Shown here in pieces: positions 37,449 through 49,608 of a stretch of 64,000 nucleotides of DNA. Positions within the stretch are counted from its first letter, which is position 1; each line of letters starts with the position of its first letter. Below the pieces are notes generated by a model. That model did not search any database, was not told where the DNA came from, and saw only the letters and a list, made by a program, of their open reading frames with translations. The translations under genes were made by a program, and so were the position numbers. The DNA is from Hepsetus odoe (Eukaryota > Chordata > Actinopteri > Characiformes > Hepsetidae), in contig CM029378.1 of the NCBI GenBank assembly GCA_017165825.1, positions 13,829,408 through 13,893,407 of the forward strand. Direction: 5' to 3'.

Positions 37449-37460
37449 AATTCAAATACC

Positions 37461-37959
37461 TTACTGATAATACATGTGATGGTACAATTATTCTATTACA
37501 TAACATAAGTCAAAAAACAAAGAACATGTTAGCTTTTTTATATATAAATTTACTGCTTAAAAGCACATTTAGTGATGACCTCTATAGCCAAATGAAATCA
37601 TCAATTTTGTCTTTATTTAGAGCTAATTGTAAGAGGTCATTTTAAAAGATATCATAGCTTGTTTTAAAAAATACATTCCCGGGTAAGGGAATGGTCTGGG
37701 TGCTCTAGATCCCTTTTGTTCCGACAAGCTATCATTACAAAAGGGGACACTAAAATGATCACAAAATGTTCATACAAATAGAAAATAAAGAAGCAATTGA
37801 TTAAGATGAAAAACAAGAATAAGATATTTCTAAAATTCATGGAAGAGACACATGTTTTCTGGTAGATTTATAGGCTGAGAGAATTGTGAAATCCTACTTT
37901 TTGCTAGAAAGCACACAGCATTTGGCCACTGAAAGGCCAAAATGAACAGGAAAGTGGAG
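37461..37959. other. AT-rich unique sequence
   Basis: Nothing recognised. Confidence 0.4.
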
Positions 37960-38486
37960 TGGTTAGGATGCAGGAGGTGAGAAGACAAAGGAATTTAAAT
38001 GCTTTGGGATCACAGTTCAGAGTAACAGGAGTGTGGAAGAGGTGAAAACGAAAGCAGGCAGGTTGGAAATGGGTGAGAAGAGCGGCAGGAGTGGTTTGAG
38101 ACAGACGGGTACCAGAGAATGAAAGGAAAGGTTTATTGGACGGTAGTGAGACCAGCTATGCTATATGATTTGGAGATGGTGGCGCTGACAAAAAGACAGG
38201 CAGCAGAGCTGGAGGTGGCCAAGCTAGATGCGCTGAGATTTTTATTCAGAATGAAAAGGATGGACAGGATAGAAATGAATATATTAGAGGGACAGCTCAG
38301 CTTGGATGCTTTGGAGACAAAGTTGAGAAGCAAGGCTGTGTTTTGGACATGTCCAGAGGAGAGACGCAGGATTATAGTGGGTGGAGGATGTTGAAGATGA
38401 AGCTGCCAGGAAAGGGGAAAAGAGGAAGACCAAAGAGGAGGTTTATGAATGTGGTGAAAGAGGACATGCAGACAAGATGAGTTCAA
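37960..38486 (+). pseudogene. Non-LTR retrotransposon reverse transcriptase C-terminus (RTE-like)
   Basis: C-terminal part of a LINE polyprotein. Readable blocks are GKVYWTVVRPAMLYDLEMVA, LTKRQAAELEVAKLDALRFL, MDRIEMNILEGQLSLDAL and, in another frame, KLPGKGKRGRPKRRF then MNVVKEDMQTR. In the family these read GKVYRTVVRPAMLYGLETVAL and RPKRRFMDVVKEDM. The 91-codon open frame at 38119-38394 ends by frameshift near 38390. Upstream, stops interrupt the region before GKVY. The reverse transcriptase catalytic domain is missing. It is a 5'-truncated dead copy. The clade is an inference. Confidence 0.8.
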
Positions 38487-39459
38487 CAATCGTAACACAC
38501 ATTTTCCAGTAAGTATTATAGTTTGTAAAAGGTTTTCCAGTTTTATGACGAGTACAATGTTTTTTTTTTATTAATATATTAAAAATCATATGTAAGAGAC
38601 ACATGATTACTTTCCTTCTGTGTTTGATCCTTATATATACAAATTGGTCTGTCTGTATTAATTTGTATTAGAAACTGTATCAGAGTGTGTTTGGAAAAGG
38701 ATGGATTTGGAGTATTTGACATCCCGCATGGTTTGAATAGTAATTTCACCAGCACACGCTTTCAGCATTGGATTTGTTTTAATCAAACAAAAGTTTGTCA
38801 TATGTGCAATAACGCATTCGAGCCGATGTTATGACAATGAAATGTGATGGATTTAAAACCAAACCCACCCACTGTGAACATGTGTATTGTCTCCATTGTT
38901 GGACTGTGTGGACTGAGGAAAGAAACTTTGAAACTACAGTTATTCTTAATACTAATAAAGTCAGGAAAAGCAGTTTTCTATGCTTGTGATGTCACTTAAG
39001 CTTACCTATATATCCGTGGAAAGAAGCAAACATGCAGCCTGCGTTGGGCAAATAAGAGTCCCATATTGAACTGGGGAACCCACTGCGATATGTGTAGATA
39101 ATGTGTTAAAACTGAGAGGAAAGACAGCCAGGCCAAGGAGAGTGGATTATTGGATCTTCCCCAACAGCCAGAGTTCACACACATATGTGACCTGGAGCGA
39201 GAGAGGTTAGCATTAGTTTTGGAATAAAAAAGTTCTGCTGTGCTTGGATGAAGCTGTGAAGATATTTGGACTGGGTATTAAATTGGACAGAAAAGCCGAG
39301 CTCAGGTTGGTCCTGTTGACAGGATAATTATATGAACTGGCTGCAGCAGAGTGTGACCTATCAGATAGGGGCAGGAATTAAAGCAGGAGCAGATACTGCA
39401 GCCAGTTTGCTGCAAAAAAGGATGGCTGCAGTAAAAGCTACTCACACTCTCCTCACTTC
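38487..39459. other. Unique sequence, nothing recognised
   Basis: No repeat or gene recognised. Confidence 0.4.
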
Positions 39460-39483
39460 TGTGTGTGTGTGTGTGTGTGTGTA

Positions 39484-39521
<38 letters not shown>
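39460..39521. repeat. Compound (GT)n(GA)n microsatellite
   Basis: GT units to 39504, one GTAT interruption, then GA units. Confidence 0.95.
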
Positions 39522-39522
<1 letters not shown>

Positions 39523-39840
39523 AAGAAAGAAAAGAGAAAGAGAGAGGATAAGAGAATGGAAAAATGAGGGGAGAAAATAGAGGAATGGTGAATGAGAAAT
39601 TTGATCGAGAGAGAGAGAATAAGAAAAAAAGGAGGGGGAAAGAAAAGGAAGAGAGAGCAGAAGAGAGAATGTTAAAAAAATGAAGAAAACGAGAACGATC
39701 AAAAACTTGATTGAGAGAGGAGAACAAGACAGGAAGAAGCAAAGCGAAAGAGAGAAGGAAAATATGTGAGGAATTGGAAGACGAGAGAGGGAAAGGGAGA
39801 GGAAGAGAAAAAAGGAACGAAAGAGAGAAAATAAGATAGG
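39522..39840. repeat. Purine-rich tract
   Basis: About 320 bases made mostly of A and G on the plus strand, with GAAA, GGAA and AGAG motifs and scattered T or C. It continues the adjacent (GA)n array. Open frames across it are low-complexity. Confidence 0.8.
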
Positions 39841-40897
39841 ACGGTCTGAGTCTGAATTTCTTTCATTTTGTCCTTTTCACAGTTTATTTCCTGATAAAGG
39901 CGGAATATCAAATTGTTCTCTGAAGACAAAACATCCCACTCCTTTAAAAACACTGGAACAAAATGAGCCGAGTGATTCAAACACATCCTAAAGCACCAAA
40001 ATGGAAGTCATGACTTAACCTCACACTAGATATTTAGTGGAAGTTCAAGTGGATTTTCCACTCTTCTCCTACAGACTAACCCTAGTAATGAAAAGGTTGG
40101 GACTGACCACACATTAAACCAGCAGGGTTTTGTTTAAGAAGACAGACGGAAGGGAGGAAGCATAAAGCTCAACTATAAGACTGTTGCCATGGATTCGGAA
40201 AGCACTAAGCTTCATCCTCAACTCTCAGCTGCAACTTGTTTTGTGGACAGAGAATAGCAATCATTGACAATGGCAGATGGAATGAGAGGAGAGGTGTAAT
40301 TGTTAAATAGATTTCAATGTGCAAAGCGTTTGTTCCATCTACACACATCCTTCCACTGATGCTCATTGTTATCAGCCTTCCACCATGGTACACATTTCAG
40401 CAAGAGAAAACGCTAATCCTGGCTGGTCCCACTTTCATAGCCTTATGTCCATTTGCACAAGTTCAAACTACAGTGATTTAGTCTTGTTTACACTTCCTTT
40501 AATAGAGATTCACACTGCACACTGCACACTGGCTAAAACACATACAGCTGTGTGTTTCTGAAAAAGACCCTTTAAAATAGTAAAAAGGTAAAAGGTAAAA
40601 TATATGATAGCTTCTAGTATAGAACTTCAGATATAAATATATGAGATGGATTTATAAGCTGCAAATGGTAGCTCAAATACAGCTTAAAAATATGTTTAGG
40701 GATAACATTTTTTGCAGAGTCCCTGAAAAAACTTGCATTTGCCTAGAGGCGGGTTTTGACATATGTACATGATGAGGAGATCAGATAAAGAAATGCACAC
40801 ATCTGATATGACTGATACTTCAGGAACCAGCAAAGCCTCCATTGCAAAATTTTAGGGCATGTCAGGTTAAGTAATTTTAAGGGAAGGGAAAGCATAT
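39841..40897. other. Unique sequence, possible regulatory DNA
   Basis: Nothing recognised. Confidence 0.4.
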
Positions 40898-41371
40898 ATA
40901 TGTATGAAAAGTTTTAGGCCAGTGCGAAAAAATGCTGTAAACAAAGAATGCTTTCAGAAATATAAATAATGATTGTTTATTTTTAATACCTTACAAAATC
41001 AATTTAAAAATCCTTGTCTTCAAACCAGCATCAGCCTTCTAGGTATACCTTTGTACAAAAGTCAGGATTCTTAGGATTATAGTTGTGTATGATCAACTAG
41101 TTATCAAACAGGTGCTGATGATCACCAATGTCACATGAGGTTGAAACACAGTCATGTTTGGGGAACAACCGACCAGCCAAACTTCTTAAAACTGTGCAAG
41201 TGATCCTAAAGAATTGGAGGTGCAAAGGGTGGTCACACTAAATATCGGTTTGATTTAGATTCTCTTTTGTTCATTCACTGCATTTTGTTGATTGATGAAA
41301 ATAATCTTTGTTTTTTTTCTGTAATTGTTTACAGCATTTTTTCACACTGCCTAAAACATTTGTGCACAGTA

Positions 41372-41374
<3 letters not shown>
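40898..41374. mobile_element. Fold-back Tc1 element, copy 2
   Basis: More diverged copy of the element at 25.1 kb. It shares AAAAGTTTTAGG at the left, GTAAACAAAGAATGCTTTC, CAAACCAGCATCAG, GCTGATGATCA, AAACACAGTCATGTTTGG, GCAAAGGGTGGTCACAC and GTGCACAGTACTG at the right end. Several deletions have removed most of the transposase codons from both arms. A (TA)n array follows immediately. Confidence 0.8.

Positions 41375-41431
<57 letters not shown>
41375..41431. repeat. (TA)n microsatellite between two transposons
   Basis: About 28 TA units, bounded by the fold-back element on the left and, after TGTGTGTATGTATA, by a Tc1 element on the right. Confidence 0.95.
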
Positions 41432-41439
<8 letters not shown>

Positions 41440-41446
41440 ATGTATA

Positions 41447-42979
41447 TGACTGCTCAGAAAACTTAGTTTGAAAATTAAACTGAAACACACCATCCTAACT
41501 GGAAAAATAAATCATGCTGGTTATGCTATGTGTTGGGGAACAAAAGGATGCCACATCATTTGATGAAAATGGATCAACCTACAGAGGGCTTAATTCAAAG
41601 TCACCAAGAAATTTAAATGGAAAACTGATGCGGCAGGCTAGTCCTATTTGCTGAAATGTCAATGCAGCAAATCAAAATGGTCCTCAGTAGTTTGTATGGC
41701 CCCCACGTACCTGACAACGTTGGGACATGATCCTTATGAGATGACAAATGGTGTTCTGGGGTATCTCCTCCCAGATCCTGACCAGGGCAACACTGAGCTC
41801 CTGAACAGTCTGAGGTGCAACCTGGCAGACCTAAAACAGGATGTCCCAGAGATCTTCTATTGGATTTAGGTCAGATGAGCATGGAGGTCAGTCAATGGTA
41901 TCAATTCCTTCATCCTCCAGCATACTCTTGCCACATGAGGCTGGACATTACCATATGCCAGGAGGAACCCGGGACCAACTGCACCAGCGAAGGGTCTAAT
42001 AATGGGCCTAAGGATTTCATCCCGGTACCTAATGGTAGTCTGGGTGCCATCATTTATCCTGTACAGGTCTGTGCATCCCTCCATGGACATGCCACCCCAG
42101 ACAAACACTGACCCACCACCAAACAGATCATGCTGAACAATGCTGCAGGCAGCATAACGTTCACCACTGCTTCTCCAGATCCTTTCACATCTGTCACATG
42201 AGCTCTGAGTCAACCTGCTCTCATCTGTGAAAAGCACAGGGCGGCAGTGCCAGACCTGCCAATTCTGGTGTTCTCTGGCAAATGTCAGTCGAGCTCCATG
42301 GTGGCAGGAGCACAGGGCCCACTGAAGGGTGTCTTACCCTCAGGCCACCATCATGAAGTCGGTTTCTAATAATTTGGTCAGAGACATTTACAGAGACAGT
42401 GGCCCGCTGGAGGTCCTTTTGTAGGGCTCTGCCAGTACTCATCCTGTTCCTCCTTGCACAAAGGAGCAAATACCAGTCATGCTGATGGGTTAAGGACCTC
42501 TGATGCCCCTGTCCAGCTCTCCTAGAGTATCTGCCTGTCTCCTAGAAGCTCCTCCATGCTCTTGAGACTGTGCTGGGAGACACAGCAAACCTTCTGGCAA
42601 TGGCACGTATTGATGTGCCATCCTGGTGGAGTTGGACTGCCTGTGCAATCTGTGTAGGGTCCAGGTATCGTCTCGTTCTATCAGTAGTGACACTGACTGG
42701 AGTCAAATGCAAAACTACTGAAACGTAAAGACAAAAGAAAAAAAGATTAGAAGGGAAAAATGTCTGTGGCCTCCACCTGCAAAACCATTCCTGTTGTTGG
42801 GGTTGTCTCATTGTTGCCCCTTTAGTGTACCTGTTGTTACTTTCATTAACACCAAAACAGTCGACACTGATTAACAACCCCCACTGATACTTAACCGACC
42901 AGATCAATATCCCAGGAGTTTAACTGACTTGATACTATACTCTGATTAAAAAGTGTTCCTTTCATTTTTTTGAGCGGTG
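41447..42979 (-). mobile_element. Nearly full-length Tc1-like transposon with broken transposase
   Basis: About 1.53 kb between ends TGACTGCTCAGAAAACTT and the complement of TTTTTTTGAGCGGTG, with TA at both sides. The minus-strand transposase can be followed in order. It starts with RTRRYLDPTQIAQAVQLHQD, SIRAIARRFAVSPSTVSRAW (helix-turn-helix) and RRNRMSTGRALQKDLQRATV. The core has LFTDESRLT (first Asp), GGGSVFVWGG, then GFLLAYGNVQPHVARV where the second catalytic Asp of the usual DNARPH motif is G. Past a stop comes DLNPIEDLWDIL (Glu). Frameshifts separate at least three blocks, so it cannot make active enzyme. Confidence 0.9.
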
Positions 42980-44722
42980 TATATTATATTATACATATAT
43001 CTCCCTTCCCTTAGAATGACTTTACCTATTCTAAATTTGATCATGTGAAATGTGCTAAGAGAGAGTGAGAGAGAGCAATGATATACAATAGAATGATACA
43101 GAATTTCCATACATAACATCTGCTCACAGACCTAATAACCTGGCCTAAAGCCTGGTTTGGATTAGTTATACTGAGCAGTCTTAAAAAAGCATTCCACTTT
43201 CGGTGGCCTACTTCTTTGGCAGTTACTTTTATGTTACTCTATTATAAAAAGTTGTTCAGTATAAACATATTTATACTTTTATGTATGTTTGTTTATAATA
43301 TATTTAGCATTCATACATTTCAGAAATGTCTGCTGCTCTCTCCTGACAGCTCTTTAATATCACGAAAGAGTGAATTTTCTCTCAAGTCCTCCTGGAGTGA
43401 GTGAGAGATCACCATGGTTACGACATCAAGCAAGCATCTTCTCCCTTGGCGAAAAACAAACAGCAGTCAGAGCTTCAAAGACTAATTTGAGTTCTTGCCA
43501 GGTAAAAGTTTGCAGCTGCGGGAGTCCCACCGAGGAGTAGACACAGGTTAGCTCAATGTTGGGACATTATGGTTATTCAACTGACATTTACAATGAACGA
43601 AGGAGAATAAAGGAAAAAGCATAGTGTAGAGCTGGATGAGGCTACCAGGCCACACCTCATCCTTCCTACAAAGCTGGCCTTGCATCACATAAAGGCTTTC
43701 TGCTCCAGGTACCAGACATCTCCAGGCAGGTTGGAGTTATTCATTTCTGTCTGCGCTCTAAGAACTGACGCATGAGCACAAATACACAGTCGCACACGCG
43801 TATCTGTTTGTCACCCAACAACTCAAGCCTGAAAGCTTGTTTCGAAGAAGAGGAAAGGCGGCTTTGTGAAAATTACAATATGCCTCGAAGCAGAACATAC
43901 CTGATTAAAGTTTTATTTTTTTTCTTCTTTTTCCAGTTGCTTACACACATTTCATTACAAAAACAGACTTCCAAAGCTCTTAACAAAATCCCCCAAACTG
44001 TTTATATTTTTGCACTATTTGTTTATTTATTTATTTACAGATTTAACCATAGCCATGGGGAAAGAGCCAGCAGCCAGTTAAACTCTGCTTTACCAAATAT
44101 CGTAGCTTTAAAATAATTAATAAACAGGCCTTTTAACTGTAGCCTACCAGGTAAACCATAAATTCATAGATTCATTAAATGGAGGGCATCAAATGGTTAT
44201 GAGAGTGCTTGCGATCTTTACATAAAATGTCATTAAATATGTGTTTTCTTGGCAAGACCTTTATTTTTTGGTTTGCATTTTTACTGCTTGAATTGTGCTT
44301 CTACCTGATTCTGTCTTTTCTTTGAACTGAGTTTGATTTTCTTGATTTTCCGACACCAAAAGGGCCTTCCTGCATTCAGCAGAGTGTAATCGTTTGATTG
44401 ACAAGCTCTCACTGTTTTCACTCCTCTCTTACTTAAACTTCCATTTGTGACCTTTATAAGTCTCATAAGTCTTATAATGTCTTAGGCTAATTCCAACGTT
44501 TACTCCGTGGATATAGGATGTGTCAATAAGTTGTGAACTGACAGTCAATCTTATTTTCTCTGAAAGAGTCGTACAATAAAAAACAACAACAACAAAAAAA
44601 TAAAAATACAATGCGGGATGAGTAAAATCCAATGGTGGGTTTAGTTAATTAAATGTACTCACAGGAATCGGGACTAACAGAGTCCAGTTCTTGCACTGAT
44701 AGAGGCTGGAGGTTCTTTAAAA
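42980..44722. other. Unique sequence, possible regulatory DNA
   Basis: AT-rich to 43330; balanced at 43340-43860; AT-rich afterwards. No gene recognised. Confidence 0.35.
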
Positions 44723-44900
44723 TACATTTACATTTATGGCATTTTAGCAGACTTCCAGGTCCTAATTACAGGTTACTGGAGCAATTCAGGGTTAAGGGTC
44801 TTGCTCAGGGACCCAGTGGTGGGATTTGAACCTGGGACCTCTTGAGCCATAGGTCCATAGGTCCATAGGCAAGTACCCTCCCACTAGACCACCGCCACCC
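44723..44900 (-). mobile_element. tRNA-related SINE-like repeat (ATTTACGGCATTTAG type), copy 2
   Basis: Shares CATTTACATTTATGGCATTT, CAATTCAGGGTTAAGGGTCT, and the head end CCACTAGACCACCGCCACCC with the copy at 31.5 kb. On the minus strand the head reads GGTGGCGGTGGTCTAGTGG (A box) and later CAGGTTCAAATCCCACCA (B box), so the internal promoter is kept. Three copies of TCCATAGG expand the region between the boxes. The middle AGACGCTCTTATCCAGAG part is shortened. Confidence 0.8.
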
Positions 44901-45654
44901 TACCACCACTGCCACATTTCCATTTGCTGTAGTAGAGTGAAGTTCTTATTTATAGTAATAGATTATTATAGTCATTATTTAACAGAAGTAAAAATAAATT
45001 TACTGTAGTTACTACACTCACCTCTGCTCAGCTGGAAAGTGCAAAAGGAAATTTCATTTCAGTCTTTCATTTAGAAGGAAATAGCCAATCATGGTAGACA
45101 TAAAGACATGTGGATATACTGTCAATGCTCCTTCTGCTTGATTAAAAAGAACAGTGGACGAGCACTCAGAAACTGCAGGAGAAACAGCTGCCTCAAGTAA
45201 AATCTTAATGAATGAAATATAAAAGCTGCATCAGAATGAAAATTGAGTTTGAACTCTTTATGTGAGGTTTGCAGTCTCAAATCTTCAGCATGGCCGTTTC
45301 TTATCCCGAAGAACAAGGCAGATCATTTGACATCTTGGTCAGAGTTGATGGTGTTTTTTTTCCTTGCTCGCCCTGCATTGCTCTTGTATATTAATAATCT
45401 CGATCATGAAGTCAGGTGATGTCAGCGCAGAAAGATAAAATGAAAAAATACACATGAGTGACGTATGTAACACAATACTAATTAGGGTGGTAACTGTAAT
45501 GGGATTAGTATAATGTAACAGTAACATGATTAGAAAAATGTAATGCATTACTCTACTTCCTTACAGGAGAGAAAGTATCACATTACTGTACCGGGTTAAG
45601 CCCAGTATTGACTCCGAGTACTCAAACACAGAATATGACACTGACCATTTATTT
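44901..45654. other. AT-rich unique sequence
   Basis: A stretch at about 45470-45560 (TGTAATGGGATTAG, ATGTAATGCATTAC) resembles a common fish GTAATC-type repeat, but too weakly to call. Confidence 0.35.
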
Positions 45655-46170
45655 TTATATAAGGGTCTAGAAGACTAATACGCAAGTTCATTCACTTCGG
45701 ACTTATTTATTGAGTCTATAACTCTTTTTGAAAGGGGTTAAATTTAGACTGTCTTTAGCTCCTTGCTGCCTTACATGTAATAACGGAAGCGTTGCCACAG
45801 CAGTGTATATATTTTGGGAGTGCCCAAAGTGTCAATAACCCGTGGTGAAATATTGCGATCGTGATGAGTGATGCCATGTGTTTTCACTTAACCGCTGTTC
45901 CCGGCCTCTTCCCGTTGAATGATGACTCTCTACTATAGATTTGTGCTGCGCTGCAAGATTTTTCTTGTTGACTTTACAGAAGTTAAGAGGATGATACTGA
46001 ATGTACTGCATGCTTGGCATGTCATTGTGGATGATCAATTATTCATGAGTTACTATATTTGCCATCATTACCCTTATTTATTATTGTTTTCTCTTGTCTA
46101 TATGATCTGCATTCTATTTGTGTAAGATGCTATACTAATAAAGGGTTGCAATAATGGCTAATAGGAGCTG
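45655..46170 (+). pseudogene. Probable L1-like retrotransposon C-terminal fragment
   Basis: Pieces in changing frames resemble the C-terminal region of fish L1 ORF2: YCNNGSVATAVYIFWECPKC (compare the C..C....G...H.FWECPK zinc-knuckle-like block), then VVKYCD, GLFPLNDDSLL and LRCKIFLVDFTEVKRMIL (compare RLLLAGLTAAKKMI). An AATAAAG sits near 46137. Frameshifts and stops interrupt it, and no reverse transcriptase core is present. The assignment rests on remembered family patterns. Confidence 0.45.
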
Positions 46171-47951
46171 TTTAATCTGGAAATAGACAACAACAACAAC
46201 AACATGATAGAAGTGACATTGCTGGCCTATGAAATTACATTGTAATTGGGAGACAAATGCACTGTTTTAAAATGAACTACTTCTACAAACATAGCTGTGG
46301 TTGTATTTGTGTTAAGGTGTTTTCTTAGATAACAGTACTTCTGTGTGACTGTAGTTTTGTATTGCTGATTGTGAGTTTTCAAATTACTGAATGGGCTAAA
46401 AATGTTAGAGAAACCCTGGCAGTGCAGACCAAGCTCATAGGAAAGACTCATACCGTAACCTAATTTTTAGGTAAGATCTACAAAATGCCATTGCTTACAG
46501 TTTGGCCTGTTCACCCACATGCCCAGCCTGGCTCGCTCAAGTGCCACCTATTACTGTACATGAGTCAGTTCTGCCTCACCAGCCAAGTCAGCCTTGGTGC
46601 GGTGAGTCACCAGTGCCTCAGCATGTACTTATCTGGCAATTCCATTCAAGCCTCCTCTTTGCCAAGGCCTTTCAAGTCCATTCAAACTTCCAAATCCTCC
46701 AGAGTCATTCTCTATTCCTAAAGAGTATAAATGTCTAAACGAACGCTAAATAAATTAATAAATATAGTAATAAATTAAAATACTCTCCAACAAAGACTGA
46801 ACTTTGTGATTTCTAATAGAGCCATTGTAAAAAACAACATCATGAATACAGTTCATCACTGTTACATCAGCAGTGGCAACTTTACAAAAGGCAGGTTTTT
46901 ACTCTATAGTGATTTTTGTGTACTTTTTTCTTAATGTTATAATGTAACAAGACTTTGTTTTTAATTTGGGAAATTTTAGAGCTTCATCTTAAACTTTTTG
47001 ACTGTAAATCTTTAAAAGCATCTGCCTTTAACTTTTGCTGGGTGATATTCTACAGACTCTTCAGGTAGTTTTATTTAATAATTTAAAATCTGAAAATAAT
47101 ATGGGAGCCAACCAAATAAAACATTTACTTTATATGGTTAAATATTCATTAAAATATTTTAAAAGTATCTAAAAACAATATGAAAAAATAATAATGTTTG
47201 ATTTCACTGGTTATTTGTTCTTTTGATTCTGTAGGAACAGCTTGATCAAATTTTGATTTCTTTTTTATTTATTCGATCTTATATAAGTCAAATTTTTCTA
47301 TTCTCACTGAATTTCTTTACTTGATTTTAAAGCTCTGTGTGGAACATACTTTACAAAGTATTTGAATAGCGTTTGAAATTTTTGTGCAGAAACTTTGTGT
47401 GTTTTTTGTAATTTTTGCCATTGCTGTGCATATAGGGTATTTATACAGATATTACAGAGTATTTACACCCATCAACTCTGTAGCATTTCAGACAAGAAAA
47501 AATCTAAAACAGCCTCAGGACTGAGAGGCCTGACATTAAAGACCCTTTCCACACAACATTTATCATTTAGAACATGACCCCTAACAGGGAAGTTTAAAGG
47601 AATTTAGCCAACATCCTCCAGGCGCTGTGTAGCGGAACGCAATCAGCTGGAAGTGAAGTGGCGTGCATATGCCATGCTGACTATGGGATGAAGAGAATGC
47701 TTTTGGTAACGGAGCTCTTTGATATGTTCCTCTGTCAAGGGCATAGCACTCTTTTTTTCTCTTAAATCTCCACAGGGTGGTGGTCAGCAGCAAAAATAGA
47801 ACAGGGCAGAGGATCCAAAATATAAACTTGCTGCACCAAATAATTGTTGTGTAAAGAAGCTTAAAAAACAATGTGCATTTCCATATGATAAAGCTTCATT
47901 TCTGTTACAAATACTGTACATTTTTGCAGTCATGTGTTTTAATGGAGAAAT
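46171..47951. other. AT-rich unique sequence
   Basis: Short (AAC)n at 46187-46203. The segment 46900-47330 is very AT-rich. No gene recognised. Confidence 0.4.
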
Positions 47952-48012
47952 TTTTATTATAATATAATATAATATAATATAGTAATATTTTATTATAATA
48001 ATATTTTATTTA
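47952..48012. repeat. (ATAAT)n-like AT-rich repeat
   Basis: Imperfect TATAA/TATTA units. Confidence 0.8.
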
Positions 48013-48951
48013 GGTTTTTTTCATTGCATCACTTTTTTCAGTGCAAATGTCCTTTTACTAACATGTTTGTTTTTTTCTTTTTTCCCAAAGTACACTTTTA
48101 ACATTTATGTGGGTTTACATGCTATAGCCAGTCATTAGTTTGTGCTGAAACACCCCTTGTTACATCAGATTAAGTCTAAACTTGAACATACAGATATGGG
48201 GTTGGTTCTGTGTGATGGCAGTTGTTAAATTGAGTTTTTGTTGGAAGCTTTGGCTGTTCAGAAAATAGTTTGTCAAGCAGCATTTCAATCTAGGAAACTA
48301 CTTTAAGGGTCTTTTTAGATCACATGTCTTGTCTTGTGAGCCTATGTGATATGAAAGGAGTGTCAGATAAAGAATGGCTGGTTGTAGAACAAGCTCTTGG
48401 CTGTTAGCTTGTTTTAGGAAATATGGCTGTGAGTATGTGTATTTCAGCTCTAGCAGTTAGTAAACAGAGAATGAGAATTGCATACAATTCACAGTCACGC
48501 CCTGGAAAGCAAGTTCTTTTAAATATATGTTTGAAAAAAGAAGAAAAACTAAGCCATCGGCCTGAGTGTTTGCCCCCCTGAGGAAACTCTCCGGACTAAT
48601 CCTGCATCCTTTAAACAGCCTTTGTTTCATAAGTGTATCCTTGGAGACTATATGTAAAGTAGTTCTGTGTGATGCAAGACGATAAACATCTCCACGTGAG
48701 GTGTTCTTCACAAGCAGTGCATGTGAATGGAATTTGGCGTTCAGCCGAATTGATTGCTGGGTGAATTGATGTGGTCATGTATGAAGAAATAGCTCCTGCT
48801 AATCAATACTATCAATTAAGGATTCAATCTTTTGTATCCAAAAAAGAATGATGTAAAGTACCATTTTCATTTCCAGCTGCAAAAATGGGATTTCATAAGC
48901 AGGATTAAATTCATGTTTGGAGACTTCTCTCTGCTGCGTGTGTTTCTGTGT
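48013..48951. other. Unique sequence, nothing recognised
   Basis: No repeat or gene recognised. Confidence 0.4.
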
Positions 48952-48974
48952 TTGTGTGTGTGTGTGTGTGTGTG
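48952..48974. repeat. (TG)n microsatellite
   Basis: About eleven TG units, followed by short GA-rich sequence. Confidence 0.9.
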
Positions 48975-49143
48975 TTTTAGAGAAAGAGAGAGGGTAGAAG
49001 TATATGTGCAGCAGTGCATATGCACATAGCAGCTTTTTCTTCATATCAACACTCCCCTAAACCATCCCCTAGACTACAGCTGGGCCTGCCTCATAAATCA
49101 CAGGGCTGTTGGGTAATGAAAATATCAGGCAAGGTGCAGGGAG

Positions 49144-49146
<3 letters not shown>

Positions 49147-49179
<33 letters not shown>
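49147..49179. repeat. (GA)n microsatellite
   Basis: About sixteen perfect GA units. Confidence 0.95.
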
Positions 49180-49186
<7 letters not shown>

Positions 49187-49288
49187 AGGGGGCAAGAGAA
49201 GGGGTTGAGAGAGAGATGTGTGAGAGAAAGTCCTGCAGCTGAGCATCAGGGTCACCCTCTTTCTTTCTATCCCTGGTTATTTTCAGCA

Positions 49289-49335
<47 letters not shown>
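49289..49335. repeat. Compound (TC)n(AC)n microsatellite
   Basis: TC units to 49313, then CA units. Together with the GA array 110 bases upstream it forms complementary GA/TC arms. Confidence 0.95.
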
Positions 49336-49564
49336 TCTATTCCTGTTTTCTGACTAGACGAGTGGCACAGGCCTGCATGCTAAGCAGGCATGACCCAGGC
49401 CCTCAGCGGGCCACCAGGGTTAAACACGATCACACACATTCAGATTTAGCGTCAAGCAGAGGCGCCAGGACCCAGGGGCGAGTGACAGTCGCTGCGGGAG
49501 GGGCCTAGCGTGACCCCTGTCTTGTTCCGAGTGTGTCAGGATGATTGGTTCTGCTGTGCTTCTG

Positions 49565-49608
49565 GTGTGGGTGTGTATGCATGTGTGTGTGTGTGTGTGG
49601 GGGTGTGG
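49565..49608. repeat. Imperfect (GT)n microsatellite
   Basis: GT units broken by ATGC and GGGG. Confidence 0.85.
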
